Positions 32,512 through 40,690 of a stretch of 64,000 bases of DNA are shown in pieces. The stretch comes from CAVXZE01 sp964615365 (GTDB taxonomy: Bacteria > Myxococcota_A > UBA9160 > UBA6930). The notes beneath the pieces were generated by a model, which saw nothing but the letters and a program-made list of their open reading frames with translations, was not told the origin of the DNA and made no database searches. The stretch covers positions 62,001 through 126,000 of the forward strand of contig CAZTOU010000009.1 in assembly GCA_964615365.1 (NCBI GenBank). Reading direction: 5' to 3'. A program made the position numbers and the translations under genes. The first letter of the stretch is position 1; every line of letters begins with the position of its first letter.

Positions 32512-33740
32512 CGGATCCGGGTCTGCGCGCGATCTCGGCGCTCGGCCTGGTCGCTCTGATCGCGATCGCCTGGGCTTTCTCCACCGAGCGCCGAATCATT
32601 CCCTGGCGGGTGATCGCGTGGGGGCTCGGCCTCCAGCTGGCTCTGGCGCTGCTGCTCCTCAAGACCGCCTTCGGGCGCGCCTTCTTCGTGGCGGTGAATC
32701 AGGCGGTGGTCCAGTTCATCGGCTTCACCGACGCGGGCGTGGCGTTCGTCTTCGGTCCGCTCCAGGAGCTCGGCTTCTCCTTCGTCCTCGACGTGCTCCC
32801 CATCATCATCTTCATGGGAAGCCTCTTCGCCATCCTCTATCACCTCGGCATCGTCCAGTGGGTGGTCACTGCACTGGCGAGGATTCTCTCCCGCTCCATG
32901 GGCCTCTCGGGTGCGGAGAGCCTCGCGGCGGTCGCCAACATCTTCGTCGGCATGGCCGAGGCGCCGCTCCTGGTGCGGCCCTATATCGAGCGGATGACCC
33001 GCTCCGAGCTCTTCACGGTAATGGCCACCGGCATGGCCACCATCGCGGGCTCGGTGCTGGTGGCCTACGCGAAGATGCTGGGAGATGGGAGCTTCGCCGG
33101 TCACCTGGTGACGGCGAGCCTGCTCTCGGCTCCCGCGGGCATTCTCATCGCCAAGGTCATGGTCCCCGAGACCGAGATCCCCGTGACCACCAGTGGCGGG
33201 CGGGCGACGGTGGAGCGCACCTCGGTCAATCTGATCGACGCGGCCTCCGAGGGCGCCCTCGCCGCGCTCCGCCTGGCCGCCTACGTGGGAGCACTGCTGC
33301 TCGCCTTCGTCGCGTTGATCGCGATGCTGAACGGCCTGGTCGGCTGGGTGGGCGGTCTGCTGGGAGCTCCCGACCTGACTCTACAGTGGATCCTCGGGGT
33401 CCTCTTCGCACCCTTCGCGCTCTTGATGGGAATCCCCTGGTCCGAGGCCGTCCAGGTGGGATCGCTCCTCGGGGTGAAGACGGTGCTGAACGAATTCCTC
33501 GCCTTCCGCGATCTGGGAATCCTGATGGAGGCGGAGGCGCTCTCTCCGCGCTCGATCGTGATCTCCTCCTACGCGCTCTGCGGCTTCGCGAACTTCGGCT
33601 CCCTGGCGATCCTGATCGGTGGCGTCGGCGGCATGGCGCCGAGCCGCCGCGGAGACCTGGCGCGCCTCGGACTTCGCTCGATCCTGGCCGGAACCCTCGC
33701 CACCATGATGACCGGCTGCGTGGCGGGCATCCTGCTCTGA
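32508..33740 (+). CDS. nupC: concentrative nucleoside transporter (NupC/CNT family)
   Basis: 410 residues, about 10 membrane helices. CNT hallmarks are clear: GMAEAPLLVRPYIERMTRSE with the conserved Glu, then VMATGMATIAGSVL, LLSAPAGILIAKVM and the C-terminal SSYALCGFANFGS. It imports nucleosides with Na+ or H+. It begins with GTG overlapping the thiE stop (GTGA), closing a chain of three consecutive 4-nt overlaps from the NtrB-like kinase. A transporter for nucleosides beside thiE could suggest uptake of thiamine-pathway precursors, but that is speculation. Confidence 0.93.
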   Translation: MTDPGLRAISALGLVALIAIAWAFSTERRIIPWRVIAWGLGLQLALALLLLKTAFGRAFFVAVNQAVVQFIGFTDAGVAFVFGPLQELGFSFVLDVLPIIIFMGSLFAILYHLGIVQWVVTALARILSRSMGLSGAESLAAVANIFVGMAEAPLLVRPYIERMTRSELFTVMATGMATIAGSVLVAYAKMLGDGSFAGHLVTASLLSAPAGILIAKVMVPETEIPVTTSGGRATVERTSVNLIDAASEGALAALRLAAYVGALLLAFVALIAMLNGLVGWVGGLLGAPDLTLQWILGVLFAPFALLMGIPWSEAVQVGSLLGVKTVLNEFLAFRDLGILMEAEALSPRSIVISSYALCGFANFGSLAILIGGVGGMAPSRRGDLARLGLRSILAGTLATMMTGCVAGILL

Positions 33741-33784
33741 CGGATTCCGCGCACGAGCCCCGGCAGGACACCTGCACCGCCGAA

Positions 33785-34279
33785 TCACGCGCCTGCATCC
33801 ACGGCGAGGAGGTCCACTTCGAATTGCTCCGGCAGGAAGGTGAGCGGACTGTCTTCTCGTGTGAGACGCTCCCGGGCGAGGCGGCACCACGGAAGCAGGT
33901 AGCGGCGGCGTAGCTCCTCGATCAGGACGGGTTCCTCGCTTTCGATGGCGCAGGCGTAGACCTCGCAGGCCGCGCCCAGTTGGTCCGGGGGCAGATGGAA
34001 CTCGTCGAAGTGCAGCTCCAGGTAGCTCATGGCGCGCATCCAGTCCTCCCTCGCGCGCGCACCTTCCAGCCGCAGCGCGGCGTGGAGAAGCAGCGGCACC
34101 TTCGGGGCAGGGTTCCCGACGTGAAAGGTGCTCCAGAACTCGGGGCCCAGCTCTTCGAAGGAGCCGGGCAGCGCCAGGGCCTCCCAGGCCTCCCTGCGCA
34201 GCGGCTCGGGCGCGACGGGGCTCCAGATGCGAGACCAGGCGATGAAGGGGAGCGCTGCCGTCGTGGAGTCCGCGCTCAC
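33785..34279 (-). CDS. TorD-like chaperone for a molybdopterin oxidoreductase
   Basis: 164 residues, almost all alpha-helical, soluble. The order of helices and segments such as WEALALPGSFEELGPEFWSTFHVGNP, YLELHFDEFHLPPDQL and ACEVYACAIESEEP resemble NarJ/TorD/DmsD chaperones, which bind the Tat leader of the catalytic subunit and help cofactor loading before export. The position 5 nt behind the Tat-exported Mo enzyme on the same strand strongly supports this. GTG 34279 is taken as start because it lies just after the enzyme's stop codon; a longer in-frame version would run back into it. Confidence 0.8.
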   Translation of the reverse strand: MSADSTTAALPFIAWSRIWSPVAPEPLRREAWEALALPGSFEELGPEFWSTFHVGNPAPKVPLLLHAALRLEGARAREDWMRAMSYLELHFDEFHLPPDQLGAACEVYACAIESEEPVLIEELRRRYLLPWCRLARERLTREDSPLTFLPEQFEVDLLAVDAGA

Positions 34280-34284
34280 GCGTT

Positions 34285-37242
34285 CTACCCGCTCGCTTCC
34301 TTCCAGGGCCGGATTCCGACGCGCGTGTCCTGAACGAAGGAGCCCGGCTCGAAGTGGTTGATGCCGAAGCGGAGATGTCCTTCGCCGCCGGCCATGTGAA
34401 GGGGCTTCATCAGACCGGGGATCAGCCACTTGTAGCTCTTGTGATCGGGGAACTGCACAGGCTCCCAGGCGTGGAAGTAGAAGGCCACGCCGGGCTGCAC
34501 CATGCTGGCGTGCTTGATCCGCATGCGCATCTGGCCGAGCCGGTTGTAGAGTTCTCCCCAGGTGTTGTCACCGAGGCCCAGCCGCATCGCCTCCTCGGTG
34601 TTCAGGTACAGGACCGGCTCGCCTCGCCCGAGGCGCATCAAGAGCGCCGTGTCACGCCACGTGGTGTGGATGCTCCACCGGCAGTGGCAGGAGACCAGCT
34701 GGAAGGGGTAGTCGCCGCCCGCCCTGGGGCTCTCCTTGTGGGTGGGCAGTGTCTCCCCGGCCTCGAGGAACCAGGGGTGATCGATGTAGAACTGCTGGCG
34801 CCCGGTCAGCGTAGGCCAGCGCCACTTGTACTCGACGAAGTGGGTCAGCGGGCTCAGCACTCCCTCGCCCTTCCAGTCGGGGTTGTAGAGGAAGGTGGGG
34901 CTGATGTTGAGCCCGGTGTTTCGGAACTTCTCGATGCCCGTCTTCTTCAGGCCTTCGACGGTCATGCCCAGAGCCGAAGGGCTGTCGTCGAGGACAGCTT
35001 GCGTGACCTTCTCGGCGTCCTTCGGTCCCCACTCCCCCTGGCAGGAGTACTCCTGGTGGAGCTCCTTCCAGTCCACCTCGAACTTGCCGCAGCCGTCGAA
35101 CACGGGAGTGTTGCGGCGCCTGGCGATCTTCTCGATCTGCTTGGTGAGCAGCCAGTAGATCTCCCACTCGTCCTTGCTCTCGCCGATGGGTTTGACCGCT
35201 ACGTCGCAGTAGTGCAGGTAGGGGACGTAGGTCAGGGCGTACTTGATGCCAGACTTCTCGTACCAGCCCGCGGCCGGGAGCAGGTAGTCCGCGTGCATGC
35301 CCGTGAAGCACTGCTTCTGGTCGATGACCACGACCAGATCGATGCCGGGCCACATGGTGTCGAGCATGCGTGCGGTGTGGTTGGAGCGGCGCAGCAGGTT
35401 GGCGCCACCGCTCAAGTAGATCCGGGGCTGTCCCTTCCGGGGCAGCGCCGGCTGCCAGCCCTTCTCGGTCGCCTCCTCGTCGTAGGCGCCCAGGGGCCGC
35501 GGGAATAGCCCCTCCACCTCCTTGTCGAGATCCTCCTTGATCCCCTGATGGTGGTAGTCGAGCGTGGAGACGTTGGTCGCGCAGACGAACTCTTCCTGAC
35601 CCCTGTCTGCCTGCTCGGCGAGGATCTGCTCCCAGCTCTTTCGCTCCTTCACGAAGTCGACGACGGCTTCGAAGGTTTCCTTGGGGGACAGCATTCCCCA
35701 GATCATCTGCAGCCGGCCGGGCAGGCCGGTGCGGCTCCTCTGCAGGCCCGAGCCGAAGCCGGCCACATCGATGAAGCCCGTGGAGTGGTAGCCCGAGCCC
35801 TTGCGGCCGAGGGCGCCCTTCATGGACAGGCACAGCAGCTTGGTGCGGTTCATCAGATCGGAGTGGATGAAGCGGTTCGAGCCCCAGCTCGAGAAGATCA
35901 TCGGGCGCTTCGACCTCGCGAAGCCGTCCGCGAACTTCCGGATCAATCCCGGGGCGAGACCCGTCACCTGTCCGGCCGCCTCGAAGGTCCAGGGCTCGAG
36001 ATGTTGCTTCACGATGCTACCGACCGGGGTCACTCCGACCTGGCTGCCGTCCTCGAGTTCGACCTCGAAGCTTCCCTCGATGGGCGGCTCGAAGCCTTCC
36101 ACGATGAGCTTCCCGTCGTCGGCGCCCTCGGAGCCCGGAGCCGGCTCGGGCCGGCCCGCCTGCGGGTTCCACATGTAGAGGAGGTTGTCGCGGCCGCCTT
36201 CGAGGAGATCCGCCTCGCGCAGGAAACGGCCGGTATCCGTCCGCACCAACAGCGGGAAGTCGGTCTGCTCGCGCACGTAGGGGAGATCGAGGTTGCCGCT
36301 CTCCCAGATGTGGCGGGCGGTGGCCAGTCCCAGTGCGGCGTCCGTGCCCGTGCGAATCGGCAGCCAGTTGTCGGCGTGGATCGCGGTCGCGCTGTACTGC
36401 GGATCGATCACGGTGAGCTCGGCACCGTTGTATCTGGCTTCGTGGAGGAAGTGGGCGTCAGAGATCTGCGTCACCGTCGGGTTCATCATCCAGACGACCG
36501 GGAAATCGGAGAGAAACCACTCGTCGCTGGAGCCACCCACGTGGGCAAAGCCCAGAGTGAGCGTGGCGCCGATGTTGAGGTCGCCGATCTCGGCCCAGTT
36601 GTCGGCGAAGATGCCGCCCGCCTTCATCTGGAACTTGAAGCGTCCCACCGTGCTGGCACCCAGATCGAAGTTCGGACCCAGATCCTGGTAGATGGTGTCG
36701 GTGCCGTACTTCAGGGCGATGTCGACCATCTTCTCGGCGATCTCCTCGATCGCCTGCTCCCAGCTGATACGCTGCCAGCCGCCAGAGCCCCGCTCGCCCA
36801 CGCGCTTCATCGGGACCGTGAGTCGGCTCGGGCCGTACATCAGCTCCGTGTAGCAGGCGCCCTTCTGGCAGCCGCGCGGATTGAAATCCGGCACGCCAGC
36901 TTCGGAGGCCTCGTACCTGGCGCTCTGCTCCTCGCGCACGACGATCCCGTCTTTCACGTAGAGGTCCCAGGCGCAGGCGCTCCGGCAGTTGGCCCAGCCG
37001 TGGGAGCCCTTGGCGACCGAGTCCCAGGTCCAGCGCTGGCGGCAGAGATCTTCCCAGTTTTCGAGCTTCGCGGCTGTCCGAGAGGGATCGGTTCCCGGCA
37101 GGCCCGCGTGCGCGCTGCGCCAGAAGTGAAACAGTGGCAGCCCGGCGACTCCCGCCGCGGCCGCAGCAGTCGCCACACCGGAGATCTTGAGGAACTGCCG
37201 CCGGGTCGCCGCCCGCCCCGGTTGGGTCTGGGAATCACTCAT
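34285..37242 (-). CDS. Tat-exported molybdopterin oxidoreductase, type II DMSO-reductase family alpha subunit
   Basis: 985 residues. Twin-arginine leader with R14-R15 in TRRQFLKISG and an Ala-rich hydrophobic stretch, so it is exported folded to the periplasm. The FS0 [4Fe-4S] ligands are H81, C86, C90 and C125. The spacing matches NarG/EbdA-type H-C-C-C sites, with one extra residue after the His. KDGIVVREEQ and NPRGCQKGACY are typical of the ethylbenzene dehydrogenase, dimethylsulfide dehydrogenase and steroid C25 dehydrogenase branch, where the Mo ligand is Asp. No beta (Fe-S) or gamma (haem b) subunit is nearby; only a TorD-like chaperone follows. An 18-bp palindrome lies in its promoter. 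Confidence 0.9.
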   Translation of the reverse strand: MSDSQTQPGRAATRRQFLKISGVATAAAAAGVAGLPLFHFWRSAHAGLPGTDPSRTAAKLENWEDLCRQRWTWDSVAKGSHGWANCRSACAWDLYVKDGIVVREEQSARYEASEAGVPDFNPRGCQKGACYTELMYGPSRLTVPMKRVGERGSGGWQRISWEQAIEEIAEKMVDIALKYGTDTIYQDLGPNFDLGASTVGRFKFQMKAGGIFADNWAEIGDLNIGATLTLGFAHVGGSSDEWFLSDFPVVWMMNPTVTQISDAHFLHEARYNGAELTVIDPQYSATAIHADNWLPIRTGTDAALGLATARHIWESGNLDLPYVREQTDFPLLVRTDTGRFLREADLLEGGRDNLLYMWNPQAGRPEPAPGSEGADDGKLIVEGFEPPIEGSFEVELEDGSQVGVTPVGSIVKQHLEPWTFEAAGQVTGLAPGLIRKFADGFARSKRPMIFSSWGSNRFIHSDLMNRTKLLCLSMKGALGRKGSGYHSTGFIDVAGFGSGLQRSRTGLPGRLQMIWGMLSPKETFEAVVDFVKERKSWEQILAEQADRGQEEFVCATNVSTLDYHHQGIKEDLDKEVEGLFPRPLGAYDEEATEKGWQPALPRKGQPRIYLSGGANLLRRSNHTARMLDTMWPGIDLVVVIDQKQCFTGMHADYLLPAAGWYEKSGIKYALTYVPYLHYCDVAVKPIGESKDEWEIYWLLTKQIEKIARRRNTPVFDGCGKFEVDWKELHQEYSCQGEWGPKDAEKVTQAVLDDSPSALGMTVEGLKKTGIEKFRNTGLNISPTFLYNPDWKGEGVLSPLTHFVEYKWRWPTLTGRQQFYIDHPWFLEAGETLPTHKESPRAGGDYPFQLVSCHCRWSIHTTWRDTALLMRLGRGEPVLYLNTEEAMRLGLGDNTWGELYNRLGQMRMRIKHASMVQPGVAFYFHAWEPVQFPDHKSYKWLIPGLMKPLHMAGGEGHLRFGINHFEPGSFVQDTRVGIRPWKEASG

Positions 37243-37347
37243 CGCGCGCTCGCTCCTTCCCGCGGCCGATGCCGGGATGCCCGCCGCACCGCGAGCGCGT
37301 GGGCCTCAGGGCGGAGCCTCCAGCGGGCGCGGGTGCTGCCGGTCACT

Positions 37348-37376
37348 ATGGTAAACGAACGTTCGTTTAGAGTCCA
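37348..37376 (-). promoter_or_regulatory. candidate promoter of the Mo-oxidoreductase operon
   Basis: Minus strand TGGACT (37371-37376), exactly 17 nt, TACCAT (37348-37353), each matching 4 of 6 sigma70 consensus bases. The spacer is almost filled by the 18-bp palindrome at 37352-37369, so a bound repressor would block polymerase. The predicted start is ~100 nt before the coding start. Confidence 0.45.
37352..37369. promoter_or_regulatory. TetR-type operator candidate (perfect 18-bp palindrome)
   Basis: TAAACGAACGTTCGTTTA, every pair matching. The inner 14 bases are identical to the palindrome at 19460-19473 upstream of the acyl-CoA dehydrogenase. It stands 110 bp upstream of the Mo-oxidoreductase start, in the 214-nt gap after the 284-residue gene. 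The shared site implies one regulator for both genes; the regulator type is inferred from the symmetry and length. Confidence 0.7.
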
Positions 37377-37456
37377 GGTCAGCGCCCCTTGTAGCTGGGG
37401 TCGGGGGGGGCCAGTACTTGACTGGGACGCGGCCTCCTTGGGGCGAAGTCAGACGC

Positions 37457-38311
37457 TCAGACGTCCTCTTCCAGCCAGTATTCCCATTGGCAGGCGTAGT
37501 CGACTGGGTCGCGGTATGGAGGCAATGATGCTGCACGACACCGCATGCCCCTGTTGACCAGCTCGCCAGAGAGGCGCATACCGATCACGCAGATCACACA
37601 GGCGTGCTCGCGGCGAGCCACATCCTCGTCTCGGAAGCGATCCCAGGCGGGACAGCGCCTGTGTATCAGCCAGCCGTGGTTGGGGTCATCCAGCCTGAAC
37701 TCAACCTCCAGCAGCCCCACCTCACCCGGTGCCAGCTGGAAGCCGCGTAGGAGATCCGCCACGCTGGCGCCTTCAACGCCTGCCGCCTCCAATCCGATTC
37801 TCAGGTCGTGTTCTGCACCGCCGCGATCCAGCCAGACCTCCTTCTCCAGGCTCATGGCCGTCGCGGAGTCCAAGCGGAGCTCCGCGGCTTCGTACCAGCG
37901 GCCGGTCAACATCATGTAGGTCAGGGCGGCGATGTTCCACAGCAGGACCAGTGCTCTTGGCGACAGCCGCTGCACCTCCAGCCTCGCGTCCAGGGGCTCC
38001 GGCAGCAGGCCCGCTTCGTAGCGCCCGAAGGTGAGCAGCTCCGGCATCGCCTTGACGACCCTGGCCATCAAGTCCAAGTCGGCGCGGAACTGCTCGTCGA
38101 CGCCTCCCCCGACAGCGAGGGGGGCCACCTCGCGCGCGATCTCGTCGCAGGTCTCGTCATCCCACCGGGCTGTCACGGTACCGCGCCACAGATTCATCAG
38201 GTTCTGGTAAGCCCGTGCCGTCTCCTCGCAGAGGGTGATCAGCTTCTCGCGCGGCAGCGCTTCGAGGTCGGGATTGGGATCAAACATCAGATGGGTGGCC
38301 GTCTCGCTCAT
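37457..38311 (-). CDS. uncharacterised protein with C-terminal cysteine cluster (DUF6125-like?)
   Basis: 284 residues, soluble, mostly helical. The last ~70 residues hold five Cys in a pattern C-x(18)-C-x2-C ... C ... C (RRCPAW, EHACVIC, GMRCRAASLPP, DYACQWEYW), suggestive of a metal or Fe-S site. The layout recalls the poorly studied DUF6125 / thiazoline-carboxylate-hydrolase-like proteins, but I am not sure of that. The start at 38311 has GAGG upstream. It precedes the Mo-oxidoreductase on the same strand, separated by the palindromic operator, so it may or may not share its regulation. Confidence 0.65.
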   Translation of the reverse strand: MSETATHLMFDPNPDLEALPREKLITLCEETARAYQNLMNLWRGTVTARWDDETCDEIAREVAPLAVGGGVDEQFRADLDLMARVVKAMPELLTFGRYEAGLLPEPLDARLEVQRLSPRALVLLWNIAALTYMMLTGRWYEAAELRLDSATAMSLEKEVWLDRGGAEHDLRIGLEAAGVEGASVADLLRGFQLAPGEVGLLEVEFRLDDPNHGWLIHRRCPAWDRFRDEDVARREHACVICVIGMRLSGELVNRGMRCRAASLPPYRDPVDYACQWEYWLEEDV

Positions 38312-38398
38312 TGTCGGCACCTCGGCTCTCTTGGGAGGGGTGGTAGTCGGCAGATCTTGGTTCCAACCCGCGGGCCGCTTTCCCTGTGCGTGCCATGA

Positions 38399-38421
38399 CT
38401 CCATCCTCTCAAGGAATGGAG
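38399..38421 (-). terminator. weak hairpin after the sulfatase/TPR gene
   Basis: CTCCATCCT and AGG-A-ATGGAG can pair as a 9-bp stem with one bulged base and a 4-nt loop, 47 nt past the stop of the leftward sulfatase-fold gene. There is no T-run, so intrinsic termination is doubtful. Confidence 0.25.
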
Positions 38422-38467
38422 CCTCCGGCAAACCCGGGGCGGTTCAGGCCCTGACCCCTGTTCGGGT

Positions 38468-40501
38468 TCACGGCTTCGCCATCGCGTCCGTCGCGGAGGC
38501 CCGCGCCTCGGCCAGCATCCGCTGGGCGCGAGGGTCCTCACGCACCGCGCCAGCCCGGGCGAGGTGTGCCGCGGAGCCCTCGGGATCGCCGAGCGCCGCC
38601 GCGTGGATGGCGGCGTGCATGTGGTCCCGCTGCGAGTCCGGTGCCGCTGTGAGGACCCGCCGGTAGGCCGCCAGTGCGCGTCTGGATTCACCCGCCGTCT
38701 CCCAGGCATCGGCCATGCGGCGAAGCGACACGATGTCCGAGCCGACGAGGCGCAGCGCCGCCGCCTCTTCGAGCTCCGTGCAGGCCAGGTCGACGAGCAC
38801 GGCGCAGGTCTGCATCTGTTCCAGATGTCCGCTGCCGTCGTCGGGGTCCAGCGCGAGCGCGTATGCCAGGACCTCCCGCGCCTCGGCCGGCTGGCCCGTC
38901 TCCCGCAGCACGACACCGAGCTGCTGCCAGTAGGGCGCCGAGCGGGGCTGGAGCTCGGCGGCGCGACGGGCGTGATGGCGTGCCTCCTCGGCATCGTTGC
39001 GACGCAGTGCGACCACGGCGAGCTTGCCGTGCGCCTGCGCGCTCCGGGGATGCAGCGCGACGAGACGCCGCAACGCCTCGCCGGCCTCCTCCAACCGTCC
39101 TGCGGCCAGTGCCAGCTCGGCCTCGTGGTAGGAGCGGTGCTGGACCAGCCCATCCTTGGGGTCGATGACCGGACCTTCGGGCATGCGACCCGGCTCGTCT
39201 GGAAGCGCGTAGCCCAGCGCCCCGAGCTGGGCCCGGGTACTGGGGTCGAGGGTCACCGTCTGGGAGCTGGCGGTGACCTCGAGCCGGGCGTCGAGCGCGG
39301 TCTCGAGCTCCATACGCAGGGCCGCGTGCCGGGGATCGTCGTGCACGTTGTTCGTCTGAGACGGGTCCCCGGCCAATACGTAGAGCTCCGAACGCGGCGC
39401 CCGGATCAGCAGGGCGTCGGTGGAGCGCATGCCGTGGAGCGGCGCCCAGCCCTGGTCGATCTGTGTGGCCAGCGACTCCACGTAGGCAAGCCGATCGACC
39501 GGCGCCGACGCATCGCGGAGCAGCGGTGTCAGGTCGCGACCGTCGAGCTCCGAAGACGGTGCCAGCGGAGCCACGCCAGCCCGCGCCAACAGCGTCGGCG
39601 CTACGTCGGCCAGGCGCACCACGGTATCCTCCCGCCGGGCCACCGGCACCCCAGGGCCCCGCAGCAACAGCGGCACCCGCTGCGTGGCGTCGTACACCGT
39701 GTAGGCGTGGGTGGCCTCTTCGTGCTCGCCCAGGCTCTCTCCATGGTCGGCGGTCACGGCGACCAGGGTCTTCGCGAGGCGTCCCGACCCTTCCAGGTGC
39801 GCCAGCAGCCCGCCGAGCTCAGCGTCCACGTACGCGATCTCGCCGTCGTAGGGATGTGCCATGCGGTCAAAGGGGGGAGGCGGCTGGTACGAGGAGTGGG
39901 GGTCGTAGAAATGGACGAAGAGGAAGAAGGGCTCCGGTGCGCGGGCCAGCCAGGACCATGCGGCCTCGCGGACGGCCCTGGCGTCGCGCTGGGCGGCGGC
40001 ACCTCCCACCCGGCCCGCTTGGGGCACGATGGCGTCGTCGTAGTGGTCGAAGCCCTGCGCCAGTCCGTAGCGTGCGGAGAGCACTGCGGCGCCCACCACG
40101 GCCCCGGTGGTGTAGCCCGCCTCCCGAAACCGTTCGGCCAGGGTGGTCACCGACTCGGGCAGGCAATGGATGCCGTTGTGTCGCACGCCGTGACGCGGCG
40201 GGTCCAGGGCGGTGAGCAGCGTAGCGTGGGATGGAAGGGTGAGGGGCGCCGGCGAGAGCGCCTGGGTGAAGCGCACCCCCTCGCGCGCGATCCGGTCCAG
40301 GGTGGGCGTGCTGGCGCGCTCGGCGCCGTAGGCCCCCACGTGGTCGGCTCGCAGGGTGTCGATGCTGACCAGCAGGACGTTGGGCTTCCCCTCGAGCGGG
40401 GCCGGGAGCACCGCTCCGCCCTTCGCGGACCCGTCACAGGCCGAGAGCGCCGCGCACGCGAGCAGGCCGAAAAGGGCTGCGCTCCGCGCCGTCCAGGACA
40501 T
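38468..40501 (-). CDS. sulfatase-fold (alkaline phosphatase superfamily) lipoprotein with C-terminal TPRs
   Basis: 677 residues. Lipoprotein signal with lipobox LSAC, lipidated Cys 22. The alkaline-phosphatase-superfamily domain (~38-440) shows metal ligands D48 and D53 in SIDTLRADHVGAYG and VTADHGESLGEHEE. The nucleophile position is T88 in PLTLPSHATLL, not Cys, so it cannot be a formylglycine sulfatase; Thr nucleophiles occur in phospho- and phosphoethanolamine transferases. Residues ~470-670 are TPR-like helices (AELALAAGRLEEAGEALRRL, then further units). It is an envelope protein whose TPRs probably bind a partner. Divergent from ppgK. Confidence 0.85.
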   Translation of the reverse strand: MSWTARSAALFGLLACAALSACDGSAKGGAVLPAPLEGKPNVLLVSIDTLRADHVGAYGAERASTPTLDRIAREGVRFTQALSPAPLTLPSHATLLTALDPPRHGVRHNGIHCLPESVTTLAERFREAGYTTGAVVGAAVLSARYGLAQGFDHYDDAIVPQAGRVGGAAAQRDARAVREAAWSWLARAPEPFFLFVHFYDPHSSYQPPPPFDRMAHPYDGEIAYVDAELGGLLAHLEGSGRLAKTLVAVTADHGESLGEHEEATHAYTVYDATQRVPLLLRGPGVPVARREDTVVRLADVAPTLLARAGVAPLAPSSELDGRDLTPLLRDASAPVDRLAYVESLATQIDQGWAPLHGMRSTDALLIRAPRSELYVLAGDPSQTNNVHDDPRHAALRMELETALDARLEVTASSQTVTLDPSTRAQLGALGYALPDEPGRMPEGPVIDPKDGLVQHRSYHEAELALAAGRLEEAGEALRRLVALHPRSAQAHGKLAVVALRRNDAEEARHHARRAAELQPRSAPYWQQLGVVLRETGQPAEAREVLAYALALDPDDGSGHLEQMQTCAVLVDLACTELEEAAALRLVGSDIVSLRRMADAWETAGESRRALAAYRRVLTAAPDSQRDHMHAAIHAAALGDPEGSAAHLARAGAVREDPRAQRMLAEARASATDAMAKP

Positions 40502-40642
40502 GCAGGGACCATCGGGTGGGCAGCGAAACGGCTTGAGGCTGACCTCTCCCCATGTGAGGCCACACCCTTCGCTCGGAGATCCTCCTCCAGTGACTGGGGA
40601 CGTCGTTGAGAACCGAACCGTTTCGCGTCTCCGCGATCGGTG

Positions 40643-40648
40643 TACAAT
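40643..40648 (+). promoter_or_regulatory. candidate -10 box of ppgK
   Basis: TACAAT 43 nt before the ppgK ATG within the 189-nt gap shared with the divergent sulfatase-fold gene. No good -35 is present at 16-18 nt, so this is a weak call. Confidence 0.25.
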
Positions 40649-40690
40649 CGCGCCGTCCTCGGTTGGACGGGAAGGGAAGCGCGACGAGAT

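Noticed and set aside
35548..37557. 669-codon plus-strand open frame opposite the Mo oxidoreductase
   Set aside because: Antisense shadow; no signal, motif or ribosome-binding site.
38564..40609. 681-codon plus-strand open frame opposite the sulfatase/TPR gene
   Set aside because: Antisense shadow without protein-like features.
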